A stretch of 54,691 nt of DNA from Neelides folsomi (lineage: Eukaryota > Arthropoda > Collembola > Neelipleona > Neelidae): NCBI GenBank assembly GCA_034687125.1, contig JAQGBZ010000397.1, forward strand, positions 1-54,691, given 5' to 3'. A model generated the notes under the pieces. That model saw nothing but the letters and a program-made list of their open reading frames with translations, was not told the origin of the DNA and did no database searches. This document shows positions 15,156-26,884 of this stretch, in pieces; position 1 is the first letter of the stretch; each line of letters starts with the position of its first letter. Both the position numbers and the translations under genes were made by a program.

Positions 15156-18100
15156 TTATTTTATTTTTTCCCACTCGGCATGTAATTGAAGATCTTTTGG
15201 TCCCCAGTTCCAGGCTGGTTTCAACGAATCCAAAAATTTCTATATACATAATACATATAAAAATAATTATTTGTGATTTTGAAATATATTTATGATTCTA
15301 AAGTAAATAAAGAATTATCATTGAATAAATTATGAATCATTATCATTGAATAAATTATGAATCATTATCATTGAATCCTCTGTTTAGTTAATGATATAAG
15401 AATATTAATTTATATTGATTAGGTATATAATAAATAAATATTTTATGTATTGGATTGGAATAATAAAATATTATTATTTCATACATCTTTCAACGAAGAA
15501 GATTTTTGTTTGAAGACGGATATAAATCCAAAAACTGGGAAGCATAATAATGCAAATAGCGAAATCATCCAACCGATTCCTTTAAAGATAAATAATTAAT
15601 TGACTTTAATATTTTTATTTACTATTTTGAAACATTCTGAATTTTATTTAAAACTCTAATATTGTTTTAAAGATATTAATTAAACTCACCTTGAACAAAA
15701 GCAGGAACTTTAGGGTAACTAATATCGTATGCGAGAGCATAAATTAAAATCCCACTCATAATCACTGGAATAATAAATCCCCAACAAAGTTTCCTAAAAA
15801 TAATTCAAAATATAATTTATTCCTTTATATGCATAATAAGGACAGTTTCAATTTCAATAATCCAAACAGAAAATATATAATTTTTATATTCCCACCAGTA
15901 AATCCAAAAATGTCCAAAACTTTTATTGAGCATAAACTCAACATCTCTGCAAACATTGGAAATGCCGTAAATCCAAGCAATTCCGATCACTTCCAAAATG
16001 GCAAAAGTGTAAATGAGGAGACCACCGCCAAAGAAATCCACAAGTCCGATGATTTGTTGTCCGCCAGGAGTAACATAAACAAGCCCAGACAAAAACCCAA
16101 TCAAGCAGACTCCGCAAGTAATTATTTTTTTGTTAATTTTTGGAAACTGGTCTGATAAAGTTCTAACAATTGCTCCGACTAAAGATGAAGCACTCCCTAT
16201 TCCCAGTGTGAACATCATGAGAAAAAAGAGAACAGAAAATATCTGTAAACAATTAGAAAATCAATGACACTTTGTAAATTTTATAAATTAACAAAATGAT
16301 ATTACAAAAATAATATAGGCACTGATCATTTATAATATAATATTGTATGAAATAATATTCTATTAGGTATATCAATTTTACCTGGGGAAAATTTCCAAAT
16401 TGTGCGATAGCAAGAGGATAAGAAATAAAAATCAATCCTGGTCCTCCAACTTTAAACGATTCAATATCCTGATTCAATGTAAACGACAAATTTCCAAGAA
16501 TTGCAAACACAATTGAACTTGCAAGAATTGAAGTTAAAGTATCCGTTATACTAATTATGAACACATCTCTAAAAAGATGAGGAAAAGTCTTGTAACTTTT
16601 ATAAGTATGATATATAATAATATAAATAATATTTAATAATATTATTTAAATCGGCTTAAGAATACATCAATTAAATAGAATAGACTAACCTTACAAAATT
16701 ATGCCTGAAGGAATTAAAGGATGAAAACATTATAATTGCACCAAAGGAAGTTGTAAGAGAAAAGAAACATTGTGAAATCGCTGCATACCAAACCTTAAAA
16801 GTTAAATGAAAACATTAAAATCTTTTCACTAATAAAAGTATAAATATAAAATTTATGACAAATGATTTAAAATTTAATTAACCTTTGCACTTAAAAGCTT
16901 TTCAAATTGTGGAGTAAATAAAAGATTTATTCCCCTCGAAGCTCCATCAAGAGTTAAACCTCTAATGAGAAGGATTAATAAAACAATATATGGGAAAATT
17001 GCAGTAAAATATGCAACTTTTCCAGAACTCTTCACTCCTTTGATCATCGAACCAAAAATGGCCAACCAAGCAGCAAATAAACACAAAGATAATTTCCAAT
17101 CGGGAGCTCCAATTCCATTGTCAATGCTGTCTATTTCTTTGATTACTTCAAACCTAAACAATATTCAATATTTCGGAAAAATTAATATTGTTGATTTGTG
17201 GTTAATAAAGTGTTGTTAAAATGTTATTACTTGTAATAAAGTTCAGCTACAGATCGATTGGTGCCATTATAATTAACAAAGGTAGTATTTTCTAAACAGT
17301 CAATTTCTTCACTCCAATTATCATTACAAACAGTCCAAGGAAGTTGAAAAGAGAAAGAGGCGAACAAATAATACAATGTAATAGCCTTGAAAAATTAAAA
17401 TACGATGGATTAATTACTTTCATTCAAAAAACATAAAACATCATTAAAAATTAATTTTAACGATGAAATAGGATAAAACCCTTTGTGACTTTAAATACAA
17501 AATTATAGCTCACCATAATTGAGCAATAATAAGAAACGGTATATGCACATGTTAAAAATGTTCCGTAGCCAACTCCTAAAATATAATTAAATGTTACCAT
17601 ATTGTACTAGAACGTTCATTATTCATTACTTACATATATAGTTAAATAAGGATAATTATATTAGTAAATTTTTTCTCACCCTTAAAAAATGGCACCATTT
17701 TCCAAACTTTGACCTGTCCAGAAGAAGAAAATTGTCCAATTGCCATTTCAAGGAAGTAAATGGGAGAACCAATGAAAATGAGAACAATGAAATAAGGAAT
17801 GAGAAATGCCGCTCCGCCATTTTCAAAAGCCACTGATGGAAATCTCCAAATATTCCCAAGCCCCACTGACATTGCTATGCAGGAGAAAAGAAACTCAATC
17901 GGTTTGTCCCAAATTTCAGGACCTGGACCTTCCACAATCTATCAAAAAAAGGACGTCTTATTTAATACAGTGCCTTATATTCAGAAAAATTTATATATAA
18001 TCTTTATAGTATTCATTGACATAATGACGATAAAATTATCAAAAATTAAATTATGTAGTAATTACGTTTGAGACCAATTTATTATTATAAGGACGATTGT

Positions 18101-18313
18101 TATCCTTGCCGTTATTGATTTCATTTTTGACAGCTTCATGTGAAATCACGTCAAAAGTCAGATCGCATCCTTTATTAACTTTAAAGTTATTCTGCAATTA
18201 AAAAATTTTTGATTTAAAGTTTATTTAAAATCCAAAAGTATTTTTACTTCACTACTATGTATTCTACTCTTAGATACTTTCACTCAATAACATAGGATAT
18301 GTCTATTTACCAT
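15156..18313 (-). CDS. SLC6 sodium-dependent transporter (amino-acid or neurotransmitter type)
   Basis: Twelve exons leftwards: 18313-18311 (ATG only), 18191-18066, 17938-17680, 17575-17514, 17385-17231, 17153-16883, 16793-16690, 16568-16382, 16242-15896, 15793-15690, 15579-15485 and 15239-15156. Phases agree throughout and give 598 residues, right for SLC6. The helix-1 sodium/substrate motif GLGNIWRFPSVAFENGGAAF, glycosylation sites in extracellular loop 2 (NTT, NGT), and the C-terminal WNWGPKDLQLHAEWEKIK are characteristic. It should couple sodium entry to uptake of an amino acid or related amine at the plasma membrane; the sequence resembles insect nutrient amino-acid transporters, but substrate is not certain. 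The first exon, consisting of the start codon alone, is inferred: the next exon is open and in phase, and AAAATG/gtaaat precedes it. Confidence 0.9.
15314..15376. repeat. 25-bp tandem repeat, about 2.5 copies
   Basis: Unit ATTATCATTGAATAAATTATGAATC twice without change, shown here in words as an AT-rich 25-mer, then a 13-bp partial third copy. It lies in the last intron of the SLC6 gene. Confidence 0.85.
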
Positions 18314-19648
18314 TTTTTAATTGAATTGAAAATTTGTACTAACTTTTTGTATTATTAAAAGTTAAATATTAAAAAACGTAAAAATAATAAGAACGGGATA
18401 GATTTCAGTACATAAATTAAGTAATATTTCACTAATTGTATATATATGTACTCTGCATAGCAGCAATGTGGAAAAGGAAGTTTCTTATTCACAAATTTTA
18501 ACCTAGTGAAATAATATTAATAGAGAAACAGAATGAATGAAGAGAGAAGAGATTCGCTTTTATAGGAGAGAAAGAATGCAATTTTTCATTCAAATACCTG
18601 CAAGCCATATGCTTTGATTGAAATGAATCACTCTTTTCACATCATTTCTTCGCGGAATAGCTCCTTCAAAAACGCGTTTGTGCTTCTGCTTGTGGTTGAG
18701 CAGTTGAGACCTTACTCCTCCCACCTCTGCAATTTTTTTATCAACGACGTCAGAGTGACTAGTTTGAATACAACAAAAAACGGGATCCATTGAGATTTTA
18801 CATTGTGGAAAATTTGTATAGGTAGTTACTCTATATTCAAGTCGTTTATATCAGTATAACAGAAGAACAGATTATAAGTTGGTTAATTATAAACTTAGCT
18901 CGACATTGGCATTGACTGACCAATAAATCAAAAATTGTTAAAAATTTTTTGGTAATGTGATGGTTTGTATGATGATAATGCAATATGTGGCGTACGAGTA
19001 AAACACAAATGGCATTATATTTTTTATTGTCAGACGGAGAGCACTATTCATTCCTGTTAATAATGGGCACATAATTGATCAATTGGTTTTCTTACTTGAT
19101 TGAATAAAATCATTAGTTATTATTATATTTTTTCATTTCTTTCAATATATAAATATATAAATATATTATTGACTAAATGAAACGAAATCAAAATTGTAAA
19201 AAAATAATAAGTATAATGTACATAATACTAATACTGTATTATAAATTATAAAGTAACATAAAAGACAAATGGTAAGGCTTGTAATATTCAAACGGCAAAT
19301 TACTTTACGAACCCTTTCAATAAACGCCCAAATAAATGTTGTAGTGCCTATAAGCATATTACATAATACTATCCGACCTATGCAATACTTTTATGAATAT
19401 GTTAACTATATTTAGTTTATAGACACACGCACCATAAAAAACAATCTGGAGAGCGTGACATTGGAAAGCGTGACATGTAAGTTAAAGTTAAATCGTTTCC
19501 TAAGGAAAACAATTATTTCAAAAAGAAAAACGTTATTTTTCGAAGCTTTATCCACCGGCCAGTCGCCATTTTCTCTCCAGAAAAGTCAATCCAAATCAAG
19601 TCAAATCTTGAAGTAAGCAGATCAAATTCGATTAATTTGAGTCTCTGG
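18314..19648. other. Divergent intergenic region between the SLC6 gene and the 19.6-kb gene
   Basis: Should hold both promoters. A leftward 66-codon open frame at 18790-18590 ends with a good splice donor (GCAG/gtattt at 18598), but its phase would put a stop at once in the SLC6 second exon, so it is at best 5' leader. GC content rises at 19540-19648, the likely leader of the rightward gene. Confidence 0.45.
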
Positions 19649-20494
19649 ATGGAGTATTATCAAAAATTGGATCGCGGGCCTCCAAATCCAAAAGCTCCAG
19701 CATTCCCATATGTCAACTTTACAAAATTTCCATTTCCACCCCAAACGAATATTGGTAAGTTCGGATGACATTTTATTGTCAATTTTTCATTATTTCATTA
19801 TTTTGATATTCAATAGCAAATCATATTATGTATGGTTAATTACAATTTAATTTATTATTATGGATTCACAGTTTATTACAATCCTCGAATTGAAATCGTT
19901 CGTCTGAACACCAACAGGACTGCGTTTGTATCACTTGGCTTTGGAATGCTTGGCGTCTTCACACCTAAAGCCACAAAGAAAAACGATGAAGAAACTGATG
20001 AGAAGGAAAAAATGGAAATGAACAAAGAAACGATCTTCGGCGTTTATTTCCCATCTGTCAATGAATGGTTTTTTAAGCAGAAGACAGGAGGAACTCGCTG
20101 GCTTTTGTCTTATGACAAACTTCAGTTCTCTACGATCTTTAACGTCTCACAGGAACCCGTTGACATTACCATTAAGTTCATGGTGAGAATTTTAGAATTT
20201 CGGATTGAGATTTAAAGTTTACATTGTGAGAATTATGACTAAATCATAAACAATTAATTAACCATCTAATTGTTTCTAATAATTTTAATATTTAATAATT
20301 TTCAAATAGAATTAAATATTTTTAACATTTAGGTCCAAGAAAATGCTCAAACATTCTTCAATCGAATTCGTTCTCAAGGATCTTTGATTGAATCCCATTT
20401 GAAACCGAGCGGGAAAGGAGAATACTTGAAATATTATTTTGCACTCGTTTATCCCCATTACCGAATAGACATTTCTGCCTATCCAACTATTTAG
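19649..20494 (+). CDS. Unrecognised 192-residue protein
   Basis: Exons 19649-19754, 19872-20182 and 20333-20494, joined in phase. The N-terminus is proline-rich (GPPNPKAPAFPYV, FPFPP). The middle has regular beta-like hydrophobic alternation (NPRIEIVRLNTNRTAFVSLG), then a charged Lys/Glu loop, then WFFKQKTGGTRWLLSYDKLQ. No signal peptide, membrane segment or cysteine pattern is seen. Clear codon structure, good splice sites and a more GC-rich leader argue for a real gene. I do not recognise the family; the beta-rich pattern vaguely recalls small immunoglobulin-like or MSP-type folds, which I do not claim. Confidence 0.75.
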
Positions 20495-20893
20495 ATATAC
20501 CATATATAGTAAATTACTTTCTTTTTTATGAATGTCTTAATTCCTTTACTTTGTTTATTGTTTTTTCTTTCGCTATTTCATCTTCCTTTCTTTGTATATT
20601 TTGAAGATAAATTTTGAATGTTTAGTTCTTGATGAACTTTTATAATTTTTTATCTTTTTAATCAATTAAACCATAAATAAATGCATTATGTTCAATAAAT
20701 TAAAATGAGTGTGCATAGTGGATATGGATGACGAATTTTATTGATGGAAATAAAATGAAAATGGAGATGAAACTAAATGTTGGCGGGAAAAATTATTATT
20801 ATTCTCTTAAAGTATCTTTAAGATATTTTGATTTAATGATGGGTGAAGATTCATCGATTTTGATCATTTTCAGAGCTATCGTTCTTTAGAGCA

Positions 20894-23822
20894 TCACCAC
20901 AAGGCTGTAATAATAAATAGACAATTAATTTCAAATTGGTAATTTTATAATTTTACATTGCAGGATTCGATAATTATGGAAATATTTTATTTATTAAAAA
21001 AGTTAAAAAAACCTACAACGAATGAAAATCTCCATATGCAATCGCTAAACCTCTCGGCACCTTTGCACGTTTCGTCTTTTAAATCAACATCAGAATCTAA
21101 ATTCATAAATTTTGAGTATTAATAAATTATACCCAATTATACATATTAAAAAATACATTAGGTATTTAGGTATACACAAGCTGCGGCAATAGGAATAGGG
21201 ATTTTTCATTTCTTCCAACCATCCTCACTGTGACGTAACACGCCCATACATTTGAATTTCCCACATAATGCGCTCATTCATTTCTCATTTACCTTTTGAA
21301 GTTTTGAGTTTACTGTCATTATTTTAAGTGATTTAAAAGTTTTAAATAATATGCCATCTAATTGTGCAGTCGCCGATTGTAAGAATATATTTAAAAAGAA
21401 TATTGGCATATCGTTCCATGAGTTTCCAAAAGAGTCGATATTTAAATACAATGAAATTCTCAAGAGGCCTGACAAGAAAAGAACTGAACGATTATTAAAA
21501 CGGAAAATGAAAGGAAGATTAAATGATTTAGGTAAAAATAAAATATATACATTTAAAAATAAGTAAAACATTTAAAACTTTTTTTACTTTTTAGTATAAT
21601 GCATACTTTTTTTTACAGATATTGAAGTTAAAAATAGGAATGATAGAACAGAAGGTTGTAATTCAAATACACGGTCGACTCAAACCGATTGTAAAGGTAT
21701 AATTTAAAGTGATTTAATTTAATTTTAAAATAATTCTCACCTAATTAATCAAGTATTTTTTTAAATATAATATACATATAATTTACAATTTTAATTAATG
21801 TGTTTCAGAGTCAAATGCAGATCTCAAAGAGAAAATCACGCGGCGAGACTTGAAAATTTCAAATCTTTTAAAACAAATTGTTCGGCTTAGGAAACGGATT
21901 TCAACACTATCAAAGGTTAATGAACGAAAGGCAAACAACATTAATTCAATTTACTCACCAGCACAAATGAAACTATTGAAAGGGGATAAGAAAGTTAAAT
22001 GGACTTCAAGTGATATCGTTAAATCTCTTGCACTTCGAAGTGTCTCATTAAAAGCGTATGAGACAGCAGGAATCATTTGGAAAATTCCTTTGCCGTGCCA
22101 AAGAGCAATTAGAAACTGGACGAGGAATTTTACTTGTAAACCGGGAATTCTCTGGGATGTCCTCTTAATAATGAAAATAAATGTTGTTGATTGTGAAGGC
22201 CTTTTACCATTTCAAGTTGGGTTCATAATTTCAATTAAATCTTTAATGCAACTTTTTAAAGAACTTTGCAATACATTCCCATTGACTTATTTATTATCAA
22301 GTCATCTTAACCAAGACGCTCTTGAGAGTTTCTTTAGTGTGATTAGAGGAATAGGAGGGCCCTCGACAAATCCAAGTGCTGTGGAATTTAAGTATAGGTT
22401 CAGGATGATACTTGTAGGATCAAAAATAAGACCACCACAGGGAACAAACTCATTTTATAATGACGATTTGAGTTATGTCAGTTCTGAACTTTTATCCATG
22501 AAAAAAAGTAACGACATTCCTATGTACTCATTAATAGAAAGTAAATCTAATCCAAAACCATTGAATTTTCCTAACCTTGGTGAAATTGAAACTGAGAGTT
22601 TAAGATTTATTGCGGGATATTTAGCAATGCGATTAAATAGAAAAGGAAAAGCTGATTATTCTCAGGGTTCTAATGTTTCAAACGGAAGATGGATAGAAAC
22701 ATTATCAAGGGGTGGGTTAATCATTCCAAATGATTATATTAGTTGTGAAGTCCTCAAATATGAAAGTGTATTCCAAGAAACAATGCGAGATAGTTGGAAC
22801 AATGCTAATATGTCATCAAAAATTGTGTCAGCGATTTCTATTTCATATCCAAACTCTGATATTGATATTTAAAAGAATTTGTTAAGTTAAGGGTCAAAAT
22901 TAGAGTTAAATGTTTAAATAAAACAAAAACTTCTTATGTAAACTCCAAAAAAGCAAAACATTTTTTGGCAAGTAAAACAATAAAAACATAAATTATTGAA
23001 ATTAACTTGTGTTTCATCTAGCTTTAGCAATTTTAATGTTATTTAAATTAAAATATAAAGCATTTATGTCTTTGTTTACATTTGAGAGAAATGGAAGGAT
23101 GGAAGGGAGTATGGGCGCGTTACGTGGCATCACGTGGTACACTGAAAACTCTCTTATTTCTCAACCTTTATACAGGGTCTTGGGTATACAGATATTATAT
23201 ATGCAATCATATATGGTGATTGATATTACAATGAATTTCAAAGCAATAGTCGACTATATCTCTGACATCATCTTCGTATTCATCTGGAATGTATTTTTGA
23301 ATGAATTCTTCGTACTTTGCTCTTTCAAAATTTCCATCTTTGCCCAACTGTATACATATAAATATTTTATTTTTCCAAAAAATGATAAAATATATAACAA
23401 ACACGTTGTTGGAAATATATGTAAAATATATAAATAATTTATTATACTTGACTTACAAAATTCATCACTTTGGCTCGACAAAATACTTTACATTTTGGAT
23501 CTTTTTTTCCTTTTCCTTTTCCGTATACATTGGGATCTCTACACGGAGCAAATTGTTTAATAATTGATTGAGTTGGTTGCAGACGTTCTCCTCGACATTC
23601 AACAACACCCGTCTATGAAATAATTTATTAAATTCCACAATTTGCTTAAAAACAATTTTCAATTAAGAATTTTTCTTTAATTAACTTTGAGTATTTTAAT
23701 AATTTTGACCTTACCGCATTAGGTAAAGTTGTAGAATTACATGTTCCACCCAAGGAAAAATTAATTAATATTGCAAAGAGAATTAGAAACAGTATTAAAT
23801 GTAATGAAGAATTATAATTCAT
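20894..23822 (-). CDS. Odorant-binding protein (classic PBP/GOBP type)
   Basis: Five exons leftwards: 23822-23715, 23612-23457, 23347-23230, 21096-21013 and 20904-20894; every phase agrees, giving 158 residues. The N-terminus has a signal peptide (hydrophobic LILFLILFAILINFSLGG). The mature part carries the family cysteine spacing: C-x3-C (KCKVFC), 41 residues to the cysteine in DYCFEIHY, 14 residues, then C-x8-C (TCKGAERFSDC). One or two further N-terminal cysteines could fill the first position. It should carry small hydrophobic ligands in sensillum lymph or haemolymph. The C5-C6 exon lies beyond a 2.1-kb third intron that contains a whole transposon, so a gene finder would easily truncate the protein at 23207. 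Confidence 0.85.
21170..23189 (+). mobile_element. P-element-like (THAP) transposon inside an intron of the OBP gene
   Basis: A rightward three-exon transposase-derived gene is flanked by inverted sequences: GTATACACAAG at 21170-21180 against CTTGGGTATAC at 23179-23189 (one mismatch), and a subterminal 17-bp pair at 21233-21249 and 23109-23125 (ACGTAACACGCCCATAC, one mismatch). I could not find an exact 8-bp target duplication, so the outer limits may be off by some bases. Confidence 0.75.
21351..22872 (+). CDS. THAP9/P-element-type transposase, internally shortened but open
   Basis: Exons 21351-21531, 21619-21696 and 21809-22872 join in phase into 440 residues. The start matches the first half of a THAP zinc finger (CAVADC, then FHEFPKE), but the second half with the CxxH pair is missing. 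A basic coiled-coil follows (LLKQIVRLRKRISTL). The C-terminal part is typical P-type transposase: HLNQDALESFFSVIRGIGG and TESLRFIAGYLAMRL. The middle GTP-binding and RNase-H-like catalytic region appears to be deleted near residues 185-200. Full transposases are roughly twice as long. The open frame and good splice sites despite deletions recall repressor-type derivatives of P elements, or recent decay. Confidence 0.8.
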
Positions 23823-24345
23823 TTAATATATAAAATAATATTTTAGGAACAACTCTTGCTCAGACAAAACAAAATCTTTCGTTTCAATGATATTTTAAAG
23901 TCTAAGGAGACTGTCTAGTGTCTACACTATTACGTTGCAATTTATTCTTACACTTAAAAGTGTGTTAAAAGAATACATTTTGGAATCTTAAGGTTTCATG
24001 AATGAATTAAAGATCTTGTTAAATAAAAATACTTTTGTGCGTAGTGATCTCTAAATGTAAGTTGATTTAAACTTAAAATAGAATTCTGTAAATCATAATT
24101 AACATTAAAATTCTTTCATTTACAAGAATGAGATAAATGATTCAAGGCGAACTTGTGAATAATAATTAGAATACGATTTGTTTATAACAGTTGCTAATTA
24201 AAGGTGTTTATTGATACAAATATCGAAGCAACAATTTCCAATCAAATATGAACATTTGTCTTTACCATTACAAAATAAATTATCCATGTATAGTAATACC
24301 AATAAATGTTATACCTTTTCTATAATTATTTTATTCATATTGTTT
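23823..24345. other. Intergenic, upstream of the OBP gene
   Basis: AT-rich; holds the presumed OBP promoter. No gene, repeat or clear regulatory site recognised. Confidence 0.45.
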
Positions 24346-25134
24346 CTAATATCTTCTATTGAGGGAGAATCGAGATGTGAATGGAGCCCTTGGAGAAATA
24401 ATTCCAAATCCGAGATTGGGAGTGAAAGAAACGTCTTTAGATTGATCTCGGAATCTTGTTGTTGCTCTGCGAACTCTAATGTGGCTCCGTTCCATGTCAG
24501 ACTCCTCTAATAAAAAGAGTGTTACATATTAGTAATAATCAATAACGCTCAATCTCGTAAAAATAATTTTAATTTCAGCGCTAGTAACGGCACTTTTAAT
24601 TTATTTTCCAAATATTTTTCAAATAGAATGTTATAAAAATAGTCATTCAAATGAGACAAAGGAATTGGCAATATATATAATCTACCATTTTAATATTCTC
24701 TCAGAACACCCCCATTTGTTATAATACCTTAACTATCCTCAAAATACAAATATGTCCAATGAATATTTATTTAAATTCGTTAGTAATATCGCTGAAATTA
24801 AAATTATTTTTACGAGATTGAGCGTTATTGAATTCACACTGCCATATAATTAAGTTCATTCTCGGGCTATTTGCGATATTAGGAGATATTAGGAAGCCCT
24901 CCATCTGCATTTTAAAAATTTTGTTGCTAATTATAATCAGAATTTTTATAAATGCACTTGATAGGGTTCCTAGATCTCAAAGTTCACCCGAAATGAACTA
25001 TACTTACAATTAGTTTTAAAATTTTGATATAAATTATAATGATTTTTTTATTCCATCTTACCTCTATATCCAAATGAAAATACAATATTTGAAAATATGA
25101 AAAGAAAAACGAACAAAAATTTAGTAAAATCCAT
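24346..25134 (-). CDS. Candidate small secreted peptide precursor, 77 residues
   Basis: Two exons leftwards: 25134-25062 and 24506-24346, joined in phase 1 by good sites (ATAGAG/gtaaga and ttttattag/A). Exon 1 codes for an almost perfect signal peptide (MDFTKFLFVFLFIFSNIVFS). Exon 2 encodes a basic segment with a furin-type site RVRR, then about 38 residues without cysteine ending in SLNRRY. This is the shape of a neuropeptide or antimicrobial precursor. I do not recognise the family. The intron contains a MITE with 42-bp ends. An open frame on the other strand overlaps exon 2, so strand assignment rests on the signal exon and splice sites. Confidence 0.45.
24539..24831. mobile_element. MITE with perfect 42-bp terminal inverted repeats
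   Basis: Arms 24539-24580 and 24790-24831 (outer end TCAATAACGCTCAATCTCG) are exact reverse complements. Total 293 bp, interior AT-rich and non-coding. Perfect arms mean recent insertion. I could not assign the superfamily because no clear target duplication is visible. Confidence 0.88.
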
Positions 25135-25859
25135 ATTGGTGATATTGAAAATATTGGGAGCAAATAAATTACTATATGGAAAAATCATTTTACTTTATAT
25201 ACACTTTTGAATTTCTTCATTGCATTAGACGGTGGTGAGTTTGGATTGTTTTAATCTTAACGCTAAAGTTTTATAACCTACACCTATAACTATATCTATC
25301 TATCTATTACTAATACATTATTAACATTCATGATTGTAAAGTTATTGTTGGGAAATTCATGCGACCATGGTTTTTCCATTTTAAGCCTTGTATGGTTTGA
25401 TTTGTTGGAAGTTAAGAGGAAATAACAAGGATCAAACCGGTTCAACTTCAATTCAATTTTCATCTCCATCCTTAATATTGATTTATTGGTGCATTTTGCA
25501 TTGAGATTTTGAGGATATTGACGCGTATAGAATAACTAAATTTTTCGTAAATGTTCCTCACCGTATTGAATTTCATATTTTATTATTTTATTATTTTACA
25601 TTATAACTGTTGTATATCTAAAACAAATGTTAGTTTTCAAAGCCATGCGGCTTACTTGTGTAGTGAAAATTGTAACCACTCATGTTTCAAAATTTATTAT
25701 TTTTACAAAGTCATTGATACGTCCGTATTTAATGAAATTAATGTGCAAAAAATGTTGAAGTTAACCTAAGATTCATTAATTTCCAAAATCTTTTAATTTA
25801 ATATTGTTAAATCGTTATAATAATTACATTTTCATATACATAATATAGTAGGTAATATG
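25135..25859. other. Intergenic
   Basis: Upstream of the peptide candidate. A 72-codon rightward frame at 25551-25769 begins with a hydrophobic stretch and has several cysteines but lacks supporting signals. Nothing firm. Confidence 0.4.
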
Positions 25860-26670
25860 TAAGGGCATATTGTCAATAGCGCCCAATAGTCCGGAGTGCC
25901 CTTAACTTTACGCAATTTCCCATTATCTTCTATGACTTATCGAGTGCCCATATCATTGCTTGTATGCTATACAACCTTATGGAGAACCAAACACCTGAGT
26001 AAAAGGATTATATTTTTTTGGAATTCCTCCACTCGACTCGAGCTACCTTTCTAATTATGTTACTTATAAATTTTTAACTTTTAACACCAAAGAATATGCA
26101 GAATCCCATCGAAGCCGTAAATGATTATTAGAGACAAAATTTCGTTTATTCTTTTCATTCCAAGAAGATAGTTAGGTGCAATACCTATAAGTAAATGCTA
26201 AACATGATCCAAATTCTCTATTTAATAAAAGTCAAGAAAATTGTTTATGAGTCACATTAAACTTGTCTCAACGATTCTTACATCTCAAGATTTTCTTCAA
26301 ACTTTTGATGACAGATTAAATAAAAGTTCTATTAGTACTTCTACTCCAAAAAGAAAAGGAAGAGATCAGATTTTATTTCTATAATAAATCTTCACTAATA
26401 TTGCATTTTGTTATTTTTATTACGGGTATTCAATACCCTTTCATTGTATTAACAATTTATCAATTGTTTATTTTCAGATTCAATGATGTTAAAGGCGATT
26501 CCTAATAGATTATTTAATATAGGAATATTAGTTTGAAAGGTCTTTCAAATCAATAAATATTTATTTGTAATGAACTTAGTGCATCAAAAATTTATAAATT
26601 TTGACAATGGGAAATTGCGTAAAGATATGGGCACTCCGGACTGATGGGCGCTATTAAGAATCTACCCTTA
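25860..26670. mobile_element. Non-autonomous DNA transposon, about 0.8 kb, long inverted ends
   Basis: The first ~63 bp (TAAGGGCATATTGTCAATAG, then AGTCCGGAGTGCCC and TTTACGCAATTTCCCA) recur in reverse complement at the right end, finishing with CTACCCTTA at 26670. Identity of the arms is roughly 85 percent by eye. The interior has no reading frame. An older insertion than the 24.5-kb MITE. Confidence 0.82.
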
Positions 26671-26884
26671 TATAATACATAATATAATCTTATTCGAAAA
26701 TTCAAATAGTTTCCACTTTATTAGGAGTTATTGAAAGTTAATCGCAATCGACTTATGGGACAAGCTTTATATGCATTCTACAAATGTTTTTTATTTTTAT
26801 ACAAACTTCAATAACTCAATCACAATTTAAACAATTCGATTCCGTGCATATTGGCTTATTTTTAAAAATCGAAAAGTTTTTCAT

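Noticed and set aside
18590..18790. Leftward 66-codon frame ending at a good donor
   Set aside because: Its phase leads to an immediate stop in the next SLC6 exon. Could be untranslated leader; not called as coding.
24286..24510. Rightward open frame with a hydrophobic start and CEWSPW
   Set aside because: It overlaps exon 2 of the leftward peptide candidate, which has a better signal exon and splice sites. No splice partner on the + strand. Kept only as the competing explanation.
25551..25769. 72-codon frame with hydrophobic N-terminus and several cysteines
   Set aside because: AT-rich composition easily gives hydrophobic Phe/Ile/Tyr runs; no promoter, splice or homology support.
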